Positions 8,754 to 17,374 of a DNA stretch of 64,000 nucleotides are shown piece after piece. How positions within the stretch are numbered: the first letter of the stretch is position 1; each line of letters starts with the position of its first letter. The position numbers were made by a program, and so were the translations under genes. Origin of the DNA: an uncultured Halomicronema sp. Lineage in GTDB: Bacteria; Cyanobacteriota; Cyanobacteriia; Phormidesmidales; Phormidesmidaceae. The DNA lies in NCBI GenBank assembly GCA_937899725.1, contig CALCCA010000040.1, positions 1-64,000 of the forward strand, in the 5' to 3' direction. The notes beneath the pieces were generated by a model, which saw only the letters and a list, made by a program, of their open reading frames with translations, had not been told where the DNA came from and did no database searches.

Positions 8754-10076
8754 ATGAAAAAAGTAGGACTAATCGTTCTGACATTGAGCGTTGCGATCGC
8801 GGTGATGGCATTCGGATTACATAGTCCAATGGCCCAGCAGGGTCACGAAAGTGTGCCTCAAGAGGTGGCCCAAGTCAGGCCAGAAGGTGGCCCACCCGCA
8901 GGCGGTTCACCCGGAGGCGGGCCGGGTGGCGATCGGCCAGCAGGTGACTTCGGGGAACCCATTGCCTCCACTGAGGCCGACACCTCGGGCGTCCTGTGCG
9001 ATGCCAGCACCAACGTGCTGAACGAGCAGTTGGGTCTGCAAAGTGAGGCCCAGTGGTCTTGTGCTGATGGGCAGCGGCAGCTAGTTGCCAACGGGGTCCC
9101 GCATCATCAAACGGGTGGACAGTTCGTGGGAGAGCGTAACCCCATTACGGCCCACGAGGTCAATGTCGCGCTGCCGCTGAATTCGGTTGCGCGTACGGGC
9201 GCTGGTCAGCGGAGTATAAACCCGGCCTATGCGCTGAACGGGGTGAAGTTTAACCCTGGGACGGGTGGGCGGTGTGCCTCCAATATCACCGATGTGTCTG
9301 AGTGCAGTTTGAGGCCCGGTAGCACTGGGGAGTGGACGATGGAAGCGCTCGGCCAATCAACCTTTGACTTTGGTGAAGATGCCAATCACGCCCATGTGCA
9401 GCGGGGTGGGGTCTATCACTATCACGGTATGCCCGAAGGCATGCTGTCAGAACAGAATTTGGCAGGCGAATCGATGCAGCTCATTGCTTGGGCGGTAGAT
9501 GGGTTTCCGCTCTATGCGCGCTATGGCTACAGCGCTCCCGAATCTAGCACCAGTGCCTTGCAGGCGATGGCACCGAGCTATCAATTGAAAGCCACGCCGG
9601 ATCCAGATCGTCCCAGTGTCGACCTCATACCCATGGGTACGTTTTCCCAAGACTATGAATATGTTGCAGGGTCTGGTGACCTTGACGAATGTAATGGCCG
9701 TTTTGCGGTGACGCCGGAATTCCCGCAAGGCGTCTATCACTACTACGTGACCGACGCTTACCCCTTCGTACAGCGCTGCGTGAAGGGAACGCCCGATCCG
9801 TCGGCCCGGCGCGGCCCAGCTGAGGATGGTGGGACTGAGGATGGTGGGCCGCCTGACGGTGATGGATCGCCTGGCGGGGGTGGCGGTTCACCTCAAGGGA
9901 ATGCACCACCCGATTTTTCTGAGGCCGCAGAGCAACTGGGCGTTTCTGAGGCGGCGCTTAGTCAGGCCATCCAAGCAGCGGGGGGACGCCAAGCCGATTT
10001 CTCCGAAGTCGCAGAGGCGTTAGGCATTGACGAAGCTGATTTGCGGGAGGCGCTGCCACCGAGGCCAAATCGATAG
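8754..10076 (+). CDS. Secreted YHYH-domain protein, copy 1
   Basis: The start is the ATG at 8754, with GGAG about 10 bases upstream. The 440-residue protein has a Sec signal peptide (MKKVGLIV onward, ending near MAQQ) and a Gly/Pro-rich linker. A YHYH domain follows with the motif YHYH at about 221-224 and the flanking pattern HAHVQRGG. Further family features are DGFPLYARYGY, a DLDECNG segment and VYHYYVTDAYPFVQRCVKGTPD. The C-terminus has two related helical units (DFSEAAEQLGVSEAALSQAI and DFSEVAEALGIDEADLREAL) after a Gly-rich spacer. YHYH proteins are exported and of unknown biochemistry; the clustered His, Asp and Cys residues suggest metal binding (inference). Confidence 0.85.
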   Translation: MKKVGLIVLTLSVAIAVMAFGLHSPMAQQGHESVPQEVAQVRPEGGPPAGGSPGGGPGGDRPAGDFGEPIASTEADTSGVLCDASTNVLNEQLGLQSEAQWSCADGQRQLVANGVPHHQTGGQFVGERNPITAHEVNVALPLNSVARTGAGQRSINPAYALNGVKFNPGTGGRCASNITDVSECSLRPGSTGEWTMEALGQSTFDFGEDANHAHVQRGGVYHYHGMPEGMLSEQNLAGESMQLIAWAVDGFPLYARYGYSAPESSTSALQAMAPSYQLKATPDPDRPSVDLIPMGTFSQDYEYVAGSGDLDECNGRFAVTPEFPQGVYHYYVTDAYPFVQRCVKGTPDPSARRGPAEDGGTEDGGPPDGDGSPGGGGGSPQGNAPPDFSEAAEQLGVSEAALSQAIQAAGGRQADFSEVAEALGIDEADLREALPPRPNR

Positions 10077-10393
10077 AGGGGGATACGACTCGGACAGATT
10101 GATGATGCCAACACGACACAACACACAAATAAACAGGGTTTTATGTGCCGCCCACGTAGAGAAGGTCATTTACCTGATTTAGGATCGGGAATTTAATAAT
10201 GTGCTAGTTTCTCCCCTCTCGGGAGGGGTGCCGTAGGCGGGGTGGGTTTGATCCCCAGCACTCATGGTCAACCCACCCCGCTGCCCCTCCCAGGAGGGGA
10301 AATGTGATTCCACTGTGCCTCAGGCCAAATTGTGGAATTTATATAATCCCTTGTTCCTTATGCCTAGATGAATGTCCTGTTTTAACAAGTACT
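10077..10393. other. Intergenic region with REP-like hairpin
   Basis: Apart from the long inverted repeat at 10212-10300, no gene is seen. A GTG at 10304 is open into the downstream CDF gene and has AGGAGGGG before it. However, that purine run is the arm of the hairpin, and the added residues (Cys-rich) do not look like the family, so ATG 10394 is preferred. Confidence 0.55.
10212..10300. repeat. Long imperfect inverted repeat, REP-like
   Basis: The left arm (10212-10248) and right arm (10270-10300) are reverse complements except for a short insertion in the left arm and a few mismatches. Each arm contains its own small C/G-rich hairpin (TCCCCTCTCGGGAGGGG and CCCCTCCCAGGAGGGG), and the inner halves pair as GCGGGGTGGGTT with AACCCACCCCGC. 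This architecture is like dispersed palindromic repeats common between cyanobacterial genes. Whether other copies exist in this genome cannot be seen from the window. Confidence 0.7.
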
Positions 10394-11434
10394 ATGACAC
10401 AACTTTTTAGTTCGATTGAGGTGCCTCAACTCACCAGACTCAAGGTAGAGCCTCACTCCCATCATCATGGCGATTCGACCCATACCCACGGGGTCATCGA
10501 TCCGGAAATCGCGAGTTCTGCCCTCGGCATCTGGGCGGTGAAATGGTCTTTGGTGGGCTTGCTACTCACGGCCATTGTCCAGGCGGGGATATTTTGGCTT
10601 TCGGGGAGTGTGGCGCTCCTGGCCGATATGATTCACAACGTCGGGGATGCCATGACCGCCGTACCTTTGGGGGTGGCGTTCCTCGTCTCCCGACGAAAGC
10701 CCACACCCAGATTTTCCTATGGCTTGGCTCGATTGGAAGACTTGGCCGGGGTCATGATTGTGGCAATTATCTTGTTGAGCGCCATCATTACCGCCTATGA
10801 GTCTATAGAACGGTTTTACCATCCTCAGCCCCTGCACCATTTGGGAGCCTTAGCCATCGCTGGCTTGGTCGGCTTCATCGGTAACGAAATTGTGGCTGTT
10901 TTCCGCGTTCGGGTAGGGCGGAAAATCAACAGTGCTGCCCTGATAGCCGATGGCTACCATGCGATGGCCGATGGTTTGGTCAGTCTGGCGGTGGTGCTCA
11001 GTGCCGTGGGTGTTAGTTTGGGCTATTCCTGGGCTGATCCGGTGATTGGTTTAGCGATCGCCGCCGTGTTGCTCAAAATTGTTTGGGAGTCGGGACAGAC
11101 GATTTTTAGTCGCTTGCTCGATGGCGTGGAACCAGAGGTACTAGACTCACTCCACCATGCGATCGCTCATGTACCTGAAACTGAAGCGTTCGCAGAGCGT
11201 GGCATTAGCCGTATCGCAAATCTGCGGACTCGCTGGCTCGGGCATCGGCTCCATGTAGAGATGGACATGATGCTACCGCCTCACCTTGCCCTCCAGGCAA
11301 CTCAAGAGATTACTCATACCGTAGAACAGCAACTGAAAGCCCAGGTGCCTTATCTCGGTTTAACCGTGGTCAGAGCCGTACCTGGCACTGGAGACAGCGA
11401 AGGAGAGAGCAGAGAGCAGGGCAAGGAAAACTAA
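10394..11434 (+). CDS. Cation diffusion facilitator (CDF) metal exporter with His-rich N-terminus
   Basis: The 346-residue protein has six hydrophobic helices and the two HxxxD metal sites of Zn/Cd-type CDF carriers: HNVGD in helix II and HAMAD in helix V. A His-rich tail precedes helix I (HSHHHGDSTHTHG). The cytoplasmic C-terminal domain is present (about residues 250-330). CDF proteins exchange divalent metal for protons across the inner membrane. It lies between two YHYH genes on the same strand, which suggests a shared metal theme. The exact metal (Zn, Cd, Co, Fe) cannot be fixed from the sequence. Confidence 0.9.
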   Translation: MTQLFSSIEVPQLTRLKVEPHSHHHGDSTHTHGVIDPEIASSALGIWAVKWSLVGLLLTAIVQAGIFWLSGSVALLADMIHNVGDAMTAVPLGVAFLVSRRKPTPRFSYGLARLEDLAGVMIVAIILLSAIITAYESIERFYHPQPLHHLGALAIAGLVGFIGNEIVAVFRVRVGRKINSAALIADGYHAMADGLVSLAVVLSAVGVSLGYSWADPVIGLAIAAVLLKIVWESGQTIFSRLLDGVEPEVLDSLHHAIAHVPETEAFAERGISRIANLRTRWLGHRLHVEMDMMLPPHLALQATQEITHTVEQQLKAQVPYLGLTVVRAVPGTGDSEGESREQGKEN

Positions 11435-11493
11435 CTGATCGAGCCAAAAAATTGGCTCATTGTGGCCCAGTACGTTGAGAAAGGAAATTGACA

Positions 11494-12591
11494 ATGCCAG
11501 TGCAACATAGCAAACAGATCGGTCGGGTCTTGCGCGCCGCTAAGCTGACCATAGCCATGGTGCTGCTGATCTGGGGCTGCTCTAATGTGGGGCAAAGTTT
11601 ACCCACCGACTTGGGGCAAAGTTTACCCACCGACTTGGCGCAAAGTTCGCCAACAGACTGCGCCACCGCTGAAGCGGCTTTTGAGTCACATCTCGATCCT
11701 GGGGCCACTAATTGTACGGCTGACTTCCTGGAGGTAACCGCTACCGGTCTGCCTGATTTGACGTCTGGCAGTAGCGAAGATCTCCCCATGGTCGGCATTC
11801 TGTCTTGGATCCAAAGAGTGGCGGTCCCCTACGATTACCGCTGGCGGATTCCCCTTACCCCTGCTTGGCTCACTGCACCCGTTGCAGCCAGCGCGCGTGG
11901 CCCCATCGCGGTGGCAGTTGATGGGGTGCCCATTTTCCATTACGAGCGCCGACCCGATGTTTCAACGTCACTCGCTAACTACGAGGAGCGTAATGACACT
12001 GTTGTTCAGGGCGAATTAGACCAGTGTGGGGGCCACTCAGGGCAAGGAGAAGACTATCACTACCATTACGCACCGCTTTGTTTGATGGATGAGCATAATC
12101 CTGAACTGCCGATCGCCTTTGGCCTTGACGGCGCTCCCGTCTATTTCGGTGAAGGGGGCGATGACTATTATGGCCGGGGGCGATACAGCGATCTGAGTTA
12201 CCTGCCGGATGAAGCACTGGATGAGTGCAACGCGCTGCAGTTACCAGAGGGGGGATTTGTCCATTTCACCACCAAAACCCCGCCTTATGTTGTCGGTTGC
12301 CATCACGGGTCTTTTGACCCTGAGCTGCAAATCGAACCGCCCCCCTTCGATGCCCTAGCGCAGCGCACCCCCAGCCCGCTGGGGGGTAGCTATGGTGAGC
12401 CAGTCTCCACGCTGCTCACAGATTTTGAAGAAAATGGAAATGGCGAATATCGGTTGGCTTTTGATTCTTTAACCACGCCTGGAGCAACGAGTGCAATTGT
12501 GTATCGCCAGACTTCAGCAGATTGTTGGGAGTTTGCATACCAACTCGTTGCGGGTGAAACAGGACAGACGACAGAAGCCTGCCGACATTAG
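11494..12591 (+). CDS. YHYH-domain lipoprotein, copy 2 (divergent)
   Basis: The ATG at 11494 has AAAGGAAA upstream; a TTG two codons earlier is less likely. The 365-residue protein has a lipobox ending at Cys29 (LLIWGC). A three-unit repeat GQSLPTDL follows, then a YHYH domain with YHYHY at about 188-192. Near it are FGLDGAPVYFG, a LDECN segment and FVHFTTKTPPYVVGCHHG, which correspond to the DGFP, DLDECNG and Y-YVT-YPYV-C-G features of the other copies. The extra C-terminal 90 residues are beta-rich with one Cys pair. It is more divergent than the other two copies. The biochemical role is unknown. Confidence 0.82.
   Translation: MPVQHSKQIGRVLRAAKLTIAMVLLIWGCSNVGQSLPTDLGQSLPTDLAQSSPTDCATAEAAFESHLDPGATNCTADFLEVTATGLPDLTSGSSEDLPMVGILSWIQRVAVPYDYRWRIPLTPAWLTAPVAASARGPIAVAVDGVPIFHYERRPDVSTSLANYEERNDTVVQGELDQCGGHSGQGEDYHYHYAPLCLMDEHNPELPIAFGLDGAPVYFGEGGDDYYGRGRYSDLSYLPDEALDECNALQLPEGGFVHFTTKTPPYVVGCHHGSFDPELQIEPPPFDALAQRTPSPLGGSYGEPVSTLLTDFEENGNGEYRLAFDSLTTPGATSAIVYRQTSADCWEFAYQLVAGETGQTTEACRH
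11589..11660 (+). repeat. Three tandem 24-bp units behind the lipobox
   Basis: Units 11589-11612 and 11613-11636 are identical, and 11637-11660 is a degenerate third copy. Each encodes eight residues (GQSLPTDL, GQSLPTDL, AQSSPTDC) in the linker just after the lipidated Cys of YHYH copy 2. Such units can change number by slippage and alter linker length. Confidence 0.9.
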
Positions 12592-12653
12592 CCATTACAT
12601 ATCAGATACAGCAGAATACCCTTTGGAAAGGGCCATGCCCTGACGAATTTTGG

Positions 12654-13304
12654 TTAGCTTAAACCGTTCTCTACCGCGTAGATAGCGGCCTGAGTGCGAT
12701 CGCGCAGATCTAGCCGCATCAAAATGTTAGAAACATGATTTTTGACCGTGCCCTCACTCACATAGAGGGCTTGAGCAATGCCTTTATTCGTAGTTCCTTT
12801 GGCGAGCAGTTTTAAGACCTCCAGTTCTCTCGCGGTCAGCGGTGTCTCGATTGGCGGTTTGGCCACAAACTCTGGTTTATGTTTGAGGGCTCCGATCAGT
12901 TTACCGGCGACCTCAGGGGCTAGCTGATAAACCCCGGCATGGGCCAGTTTAATGGCTTGAACCAGGTCTTGAGGCGGAATGTCCTTCATCAAGTAGCCAC
13001 AGGCTCCGGCGAGAAGCGACTGCACGATAAACTCTTCATCATCAAAGGTGGTGAGCATAATGATTTGGCAAGTGGGTAGGGCTTGCCTGATCTGGGCGGT
13101 GGCTTCCACGCCATTCATTTCCGGCATCCGCACGTCCATGAGAATGATGTGCGGTTTGAGGTCAAGGGCTTGAGCGATCGCCTCTTGACCATTACCGGCG
13201 ATACCCACGACTTCAACCGCTGCTTCCAGTTCTAGCAAAGAGGCAATGCCTTCTCGAATCAGGTACTGGTCATCGACCAGCAGAATGCGGATTTTTGCCG
13301 TCAT
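12654..13304 (-). CDS. NarL/FixJ-family response regulator
   Basis: The 216-residue protein has a receiver domain with the acidic pair Asp11-Asp12, phospho-acceptor Asp57 (ILMDVRMP) and the conserved Thr/Lys switch residues. A LuxR-type HTH follows (LTARELEVLKLLAKGTTNKG, VSEGTVKNHVSNIL). It overlaps the 3' end of the kinase gene by 4 bases, so the two are translationally coupled. It should bind DNA when phosphorylated. Likely targets are the flanking YHYH and efflux genes (inference from position). Confidence 0.93.
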   Translation of the reverse strand: MTAKIRILLVDDQYLIREGIASLLELEAAVEVVGIAGNGQEAIAQALDLKPHIILMDVRMPEMNGVEATAQIRQALPTCQIIMLTTFDDEEFIVQSLLAGACGYLMKDIPPQDLVQAIKLAHAGVYQLAPEVAGKLIGALKHKPEFVAKPPIETPLTARELEVLKLLAKGTTNKGIAQALYVSEGTVKNHVSNILMRLDLRDRTQAAIYAVENGLS

Positions 13305-14644
13305 GGGATTGATTCCGTATTTAAGCTAGCCAGAATATTGGTCTGAGAATGGGATTGAGGAATCTTGATCGTCAGCGTTGTCGCTTGGGGCTGACTGCTG
13401 ATATCAAGGGTGCCCCCCACCAAAGTGAGCCGTTCCTGCAAGCCAATTAATCCATGGGTGGTCTGTTCATTGCCGCTCGCTTTCCAAGCCGCAACATCAA
13501 ACCCCAAACCATTGTCTGTCAGGTCTAGCGTGGCGACTTGAGAATCGAAATTGAGCGCGATCGCGACGTGGCTGGCCTGGGCATGCTTATGCACATTGGT
13601 CAGCCCTTCTTGAATTACCCGGTACAGGGTCATCAGCTTGAGTCGGCTGTAGTGCGAGCTGTCTCCTGTTTGAGTCAGTTTCAACTCAAGTTCACTATGA
13701 CGCAGGCGGCGGAGTAAGTCGTCAAGAGCCTCTTGAAATAAGAAGGGTTCACTGTCTTGACGCAGACTGCCGACCGACTCCCGCACATCTTTTAAGGCCG
13801 CTTGGACAGTGCGTTGCGCATGATCTACCGCTTCATAGGCCCGGTTTGGGTCGCGTTCTCGGTAGGCATTAGCTTTTGCTAACTGAATATTAATTGCGGC
13901 CAGATGATGACCCAGACTATCGTGAATGTCACGTGCTAAGCGGTTCCGTTCTTCGGTGGCCGCTAAATCAGCCACCCGCGCGGCATAGTGCTGCAGTTGG
14001 GTGTGGGAGGCTTCGAGTGAGGTCAACAAACCCACCAACTTTTGCTGAGCTTGAGTCGCTTGGGATATCGCGCGGGCTAATAGCAACGTAAAAAACAGGG
14101 CGATGAGTGAGCCCATGCTTTCATCAATCAGTCGGCTCAAGGGCGGGGGCCGCCTCGGCGGTCTGCCATCCACTGCTGGCGGCGGCAAGAGTGATCCTCC
14201 CAGGTCACTAAAGTCAGAGGATTTGAGTCCTAAAAGAGTAACGACTGCCAGAATCGCGATGAAATAGCTCAAGCGTTTATCAACGGCTAAGTGGCTATAT
14301 AAAAGAATGGGTAAAAACAGGATCTGCGAGTAGGTCAGATCAGTGACTAAGCAAGCGCCGACAAATAAAAGTATGCGGATAAGAAAGGGCATCAGCTTAC
14401 CCCGCTTGGCCTGATTTGCCGAGGTAAAATCAGCCTGCCCCACGGCCTTTATTTCAAGCCCGATGAGCGCCAGCACCATCGCCACAAAAACCAAAAACCG
14501 ATACTGCTCGGGGGCGCTCACCAGCGATCGCGGCCCAATGCCGCCATAGATCCAATCGACGAAACCGGCCAACAGCACGGCGGTGTAAACCGCTAGAGCA
14601 ATCAAGCGGTAACGCTGATAAAGCAGGTTCAGTGCCTGAGCCAT
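13301..14644 (-). CDS. NarL-type sensor histidine kinase (HisKA_3)
   Basis: The 447-residue protein (ATG 14644; an upstream GTG is possible) starts with about five membrane helices joined by short loops. One loop is Pro/Arg-rich (GRPPRRPPPLS). A coiled stretch and a HisKA_3 dimerisation/phosphoacceptor segment follow, with the His in RLARDIHDSLGHH, and then an ATPase domain (NVHKHAQASHV, DNGLGFDV, GLIGLQERL). There is no large periplasmic sensor domain, so the signal is probably sensed in the membrane or through a partner protein. It is transcribed away from YHYH copy 3 (start 14826), and the 180 bases between them are a likely shared regulatory region. Confidence 0.92.
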   Translation of the reverse strand: MAQALNLLYQRYRLIALAVYTAVLLAGFVDWIYGGIGPRSLVSAPEQYRFLVFVAMVLALIGLEIKAVGQADFTSANQAKRGKLMPFLIRILLFVGACLVTDLTYSQILFLPILLYSHLAVDKRLSYFIAILAVVTLLGLKSSDFSDLGGSLLPPPAVDGRPPRRPPPLSRLIDESMGSLIALFFTLLLARAISQATQAQQKLVGLLTSLEASHTQLQHYAARVADLAATEERNRLARDIHDSLGHHLAAINIQLAKANAYRERDPNRAYEAVDHAQRTVQAALKDVRESVGSLRQDSEPFLFQEALDDLLRRLRHSELELKLTQTGDSSHYSRLKLMTLYRVIQEGLTNVHKHAQASHVAIALNFDSQVATLDLTDNGLGFDVAAWKASGNEQTTHGLIGLQERLTLVGGTLDISSQPQATTLTIKIPQSHSQTNILASLNTESIP

Positions 14645-14825
14645 TGAGGAAAACCTGGGTGTGAGGTTAACCCTATCAAAAAGCACAGCAGAATCTCAGA
14701 TCTAGGCTGAGGTTTAGCCAGAGGACCCATGACCTTTGGCCATCTCAATTTAACTATTTGGCACATGCTAAGACCCGGCAGCTGATTTTATTCTCAAACC
14801 ACAGATAGCTCAGGCGATTTGTCCG

Positions 14826-15887
14826 ATGAGAAATCATTTTTCTGCCATTCACTTATCGAAGCTCGAAGGTTTCTTAGGACTGCTGATTTTACTCCCGCTT
14901 GCGGCCTGTACGTATGCCTCATCTCCCCGTGATGTGGTGGGCATCGTCGTTGGGGTCGAAGATTTCAGCACAGGCAGAGTGAGCGATGTTGAGGTGATTG
15001 ATATTACGGGGACGACCCTGACGAGCCGGAGCCGCAACTGCGCGGATTATGTCGCAACCTACAACGCCGAAGCGATCGAGCTCCCCAGCAATACTGTTTT
15101 CATCGGTTCACTGACCATCAGCGTTGAGAATGACCACTGTATTTTTACGTCTAATGCCATCCCCAACCATGACATGAACGACGCCAATACCTTTGCGACA
15201 CCGGTATCAGAGCAGCACAAAGTTTATCGGGTGACGACCAGTCCCCAACCCAACCGCCAGGCCACGGCGCTCAGCCCGCAGTACGACAATGCCGTTTTGC
15301 TCAATGGCGTCAAAGTTGACTCATTATCGGGCGGGTGCTTTACCGTTCGCCTAGGCTGCCGTGACGCCACCATCCCGTGGCGATACAACGCGATATCACC
15401 CCTGAGTTTCTTAAAAACAGATGCTCACCATGCGCATACTCAACCCAACGGCGAGTATCACTATCACGGCAATCCTCATGCCTTGTTTGACGATAGCGAT
15501 AACAGCAAGGTCTCTCCCGTCATTGGCTTTGCTGCCGATGGGTTTCCCATTTTTGGTTCTTACTTTGATGACAACGGCAACATTCGCAAAGCGCTCTCCA
15601 GCTATCAGCTCAAAAGGGGAGAGCGGCCCTCGGGTGAGGGCAATCCCGGCGGTACTTACGACGGCGAATTCAATGACGATTACGAATATGTCGAGGGCGC
15701 TGGCGACCTGGATGACTGTAATGGCATGACGATTGATGGCATTTATGGTTACTACGTCACCGAGGACTATCCGTATGTCATCGTCTGCTATCGGGGCACG
15801 CCTGACAACTCTTTTCGGAAGACGGGTAGCGGTGGTCAATCGAGAAGCCCCTCTGGCGGGGGCGAGTTGCACGGCGGGAGTCAATAA
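14826..15887 (+). CDS. YHYH-domain lipoprotein, copy 3
   Basis: The 353-residue product has a lipobox ending at Cys28 (LPLAAC) and a YHYH domain with YHYH at 211-214, preceded by a His-rich HHAHTQPNGE. The full family pattern follows: FAADGFPIFGSYF, YEYVEGAGDLDDCNG, GYYVTEDYPYVIVCYRGTPD. An N-terminal beta-rich region (35-110) is extra. The gene is divergent from the two-component system and lies 47 bases before the MacA-like adaptor on the same strand. It may therefore head an operon with the efflux genes. The fold is unassigned; metal or ligand binding is inference. Confidence 0.85.
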   Translation: MRNHFSAIHLSKLEGFLGLLILLPLAACTYASSPRDVVGIVVGVEDFSTGRVSDVEVIDITGTTLTSRSRNCADYVATYNAEAIELPSNTVFIGSLTISVENDHCIFTSNAIPNHDMNDANTFATPVSEQHKVYRVTTSPQPNRQATALSPQYDNAVLLNGVKVDSLSGGCFTVRLGCRDATIPWRYNAISPLSFLKTDAHHAHTQPNGEYHYHGNPHALFDDSDNSKVSPVIGFAADGFPIFGSYFDDNGNIRKALSSYQLKRGERPSGEGNPGGTYDGEFNDDYEYVEGAGDLDDCNGMTIDGIYGYYVTEDYPYVIVCYRGTPDNSFRKTGSGGQSRSPSGGGELHGGSQ

Positions 15888-15934
15888 GATTTTTGACCAC
15901 GCTGGTCCCTCATGGCAGGAGTCCTTCCACAGAT

Positions 15935-17374
15935 ATGAATTCTATGAACTTGCGATCGCCCCAAACATCAGAGACGGTTTCCCCATCACCGGTAGCACTT
16001 GCTTTCAAGCAGCGTCAGAAACATCAACTCGCACAAGGTGTCGCGGGCCTCTGCCTTTGCGGTCTCCTGGCTGGTGGTGGCTATCTGCTCTATCGGCAGT
16101 TTGTGCTGTTGCCCCAGCAGCAGGAACAAGCCCAAACACAGACAGTTGAGGTTGAAACCGCCACCCTACCGATTACCGTGGCGGCCAATGGCACGGTGGA
16201 AGCGGAGCAACTGACCAATGTCAGCCCTAAAACTGCAGACCGCTTAGAGCGCGTGATCGTGGTCGAGGGTGATGCCGTCGAAGCCGGTCAAGTTTTAGCC
16301 TATATGGACGATTCTGACCTGCAGGGCCAACTGATTCAGGCCGAAGGGCAACTTGCCGAAACCCGTGCCAATCTGGCGATGCTCATCGCCGGTAACCGGC
16401 CCCAAGAAATCGCTCAAGCCGAGGCTAACCTGGCCAGAGCCGCAACCAGCTTCAGCCAGGCTGAGGAAGATTTGCGCCGCTATGAGGTGCTTTATGAGCA
16501 GGGGGCGGTCTCGGCCCAAGAAACGACGAGCTATCGTACCGCTCGCGATACGGCTCAGGCCGAGGTCAAAAGCGCGCAGCAGGCACTCAATCTCAGTCAA
16601 TCAGGTAGCCGTCAAGAGGAGATCGCCCAGGCCGCCGCCACCGTCACACAAGCGGAAGGGGCTTTGACCACGATCGCTACGCAGATGGCAGATACAGTGA
16701 TTCGGGCTCCTTTTGGTGGCATTGTGACGGCTCGCTATGCTGACCCCGGCGATTTTGTCTCGCCCTCAACGGCGGCCAGTGAAACTTCTTCTTCTTCGTC
16801 ATCTTCGATTCTCTCGTTAGCCTCTAACTATCAGGTGGTCGCTAACGTGGCCGAAACCGATATTGCGCAGATTCAAACCGGACAACTGGTCAATATCCAA
16901 GCCGATGCTTACCCCGATCAACAGTTTGAAGGCACCGTGGCCCAGGTGGCCGAGCAGGCTACCGTCAGCTCAAACGTGACCAGTTTTGAGGTGCGGGTCA
17001 ATCTAGCTGCCGCAGCGCAGTCACAGCTACGACCAGGGATGAATGTCGATGTCGAATTTCAAGCGGGTGAACTGACGAATGTGCTGGTGGTACCGACCGT
17101 TGCCGTCGTACGAGAGGAGCAGGGAGAGGGTGTTTTGGTGTTAACCGCCGATGGGACACCACAATTTCAGCCCATTGAAACGGGCTTAACGGTGAATGAT
17201 CAAACGGCCGTGATCGCCGGCCTAGGGGGAAATGAAAAGATTGTTTTAAGCGCGGCTCAGGGACTCCCGGAAAATCGACAAAATCGGGGCGGGCCGCCGC
17301 TACTACCAGGCGGCGACTCTGGGGGTAGCCCTAGCGGTGGCGGTGCCCCCGGAGGGGGCGGCTCCGATGGTTAA
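15935..17374 (+). CDS. HlyD/MacA-type periplasmic adaptor (membrane fusion) protein
   Basis: The 479-residue protein has one N-terminal membrane helix (about residues 35-55), a lipoyl-like half-motif (VIVVEGDAVEAGQVLAYMDD) and a long coiled-coil hairpin rich in Ala/Gln/Glu. The second lipoyl half follows (ADTVIRAPFGGIVTAR), then beta-barrel and membrane-proximal domains. The Gly/Ser-rich tail is unusual. Such adaptors join an inner-membrane pump to an outer-membrane channel. Starts at 15935 or 15944 are both possible. Its stop overlaps the start of the permease gene, consistent with one operon. Confidence 0.9.
   Translation: MNSMNLRSPQTSETVSPSPVALAFKQRQKHQLAQGVAGLCLCGLLAGGGYLLYRQFVLLPQQQEQAQTQTVEVETATLPITVAANGTVEAEQLTNVSPKTADRLERVIVVEGDAVEAGQVLAYMDDSDLQGQLIQAEGQLAETRANLAMLIAGNRPQEIAQAEANLARAATSFSQAEEDLRRYEVLYEQGAVSAQETTSYRTARDTAQAEVKSAQQALNLSQSGSRQEEIAQAAATVTQAEGALTTIATQMADTVIRAPFGGIVTARYADPGDFVSPSTAASETSSSSSSSILSLASNYQVVANVAETDIAQIQTGQLVNIQADAYPDQQFEGTVAQVAEQATVSSNVTSFEVRVNLAAAAQSQLRPGMNVDVEFQAGELTNVLVVPTVAVVREEQGEGVLVLTADGTPQFQPIETGLTVNDQTAVIAGLGGNEKIVLSAAQGLPENRQNRGGPPLLPGGDSGGSPSGGGAPGGGGSDG

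Noticed and set aside
12619-12632. CCCTTT-GG-AAAGGG palindrome between converging genes
   Set aside because: The loop is only two bases and there is no T-run, so a terminator or operator call is too weak.
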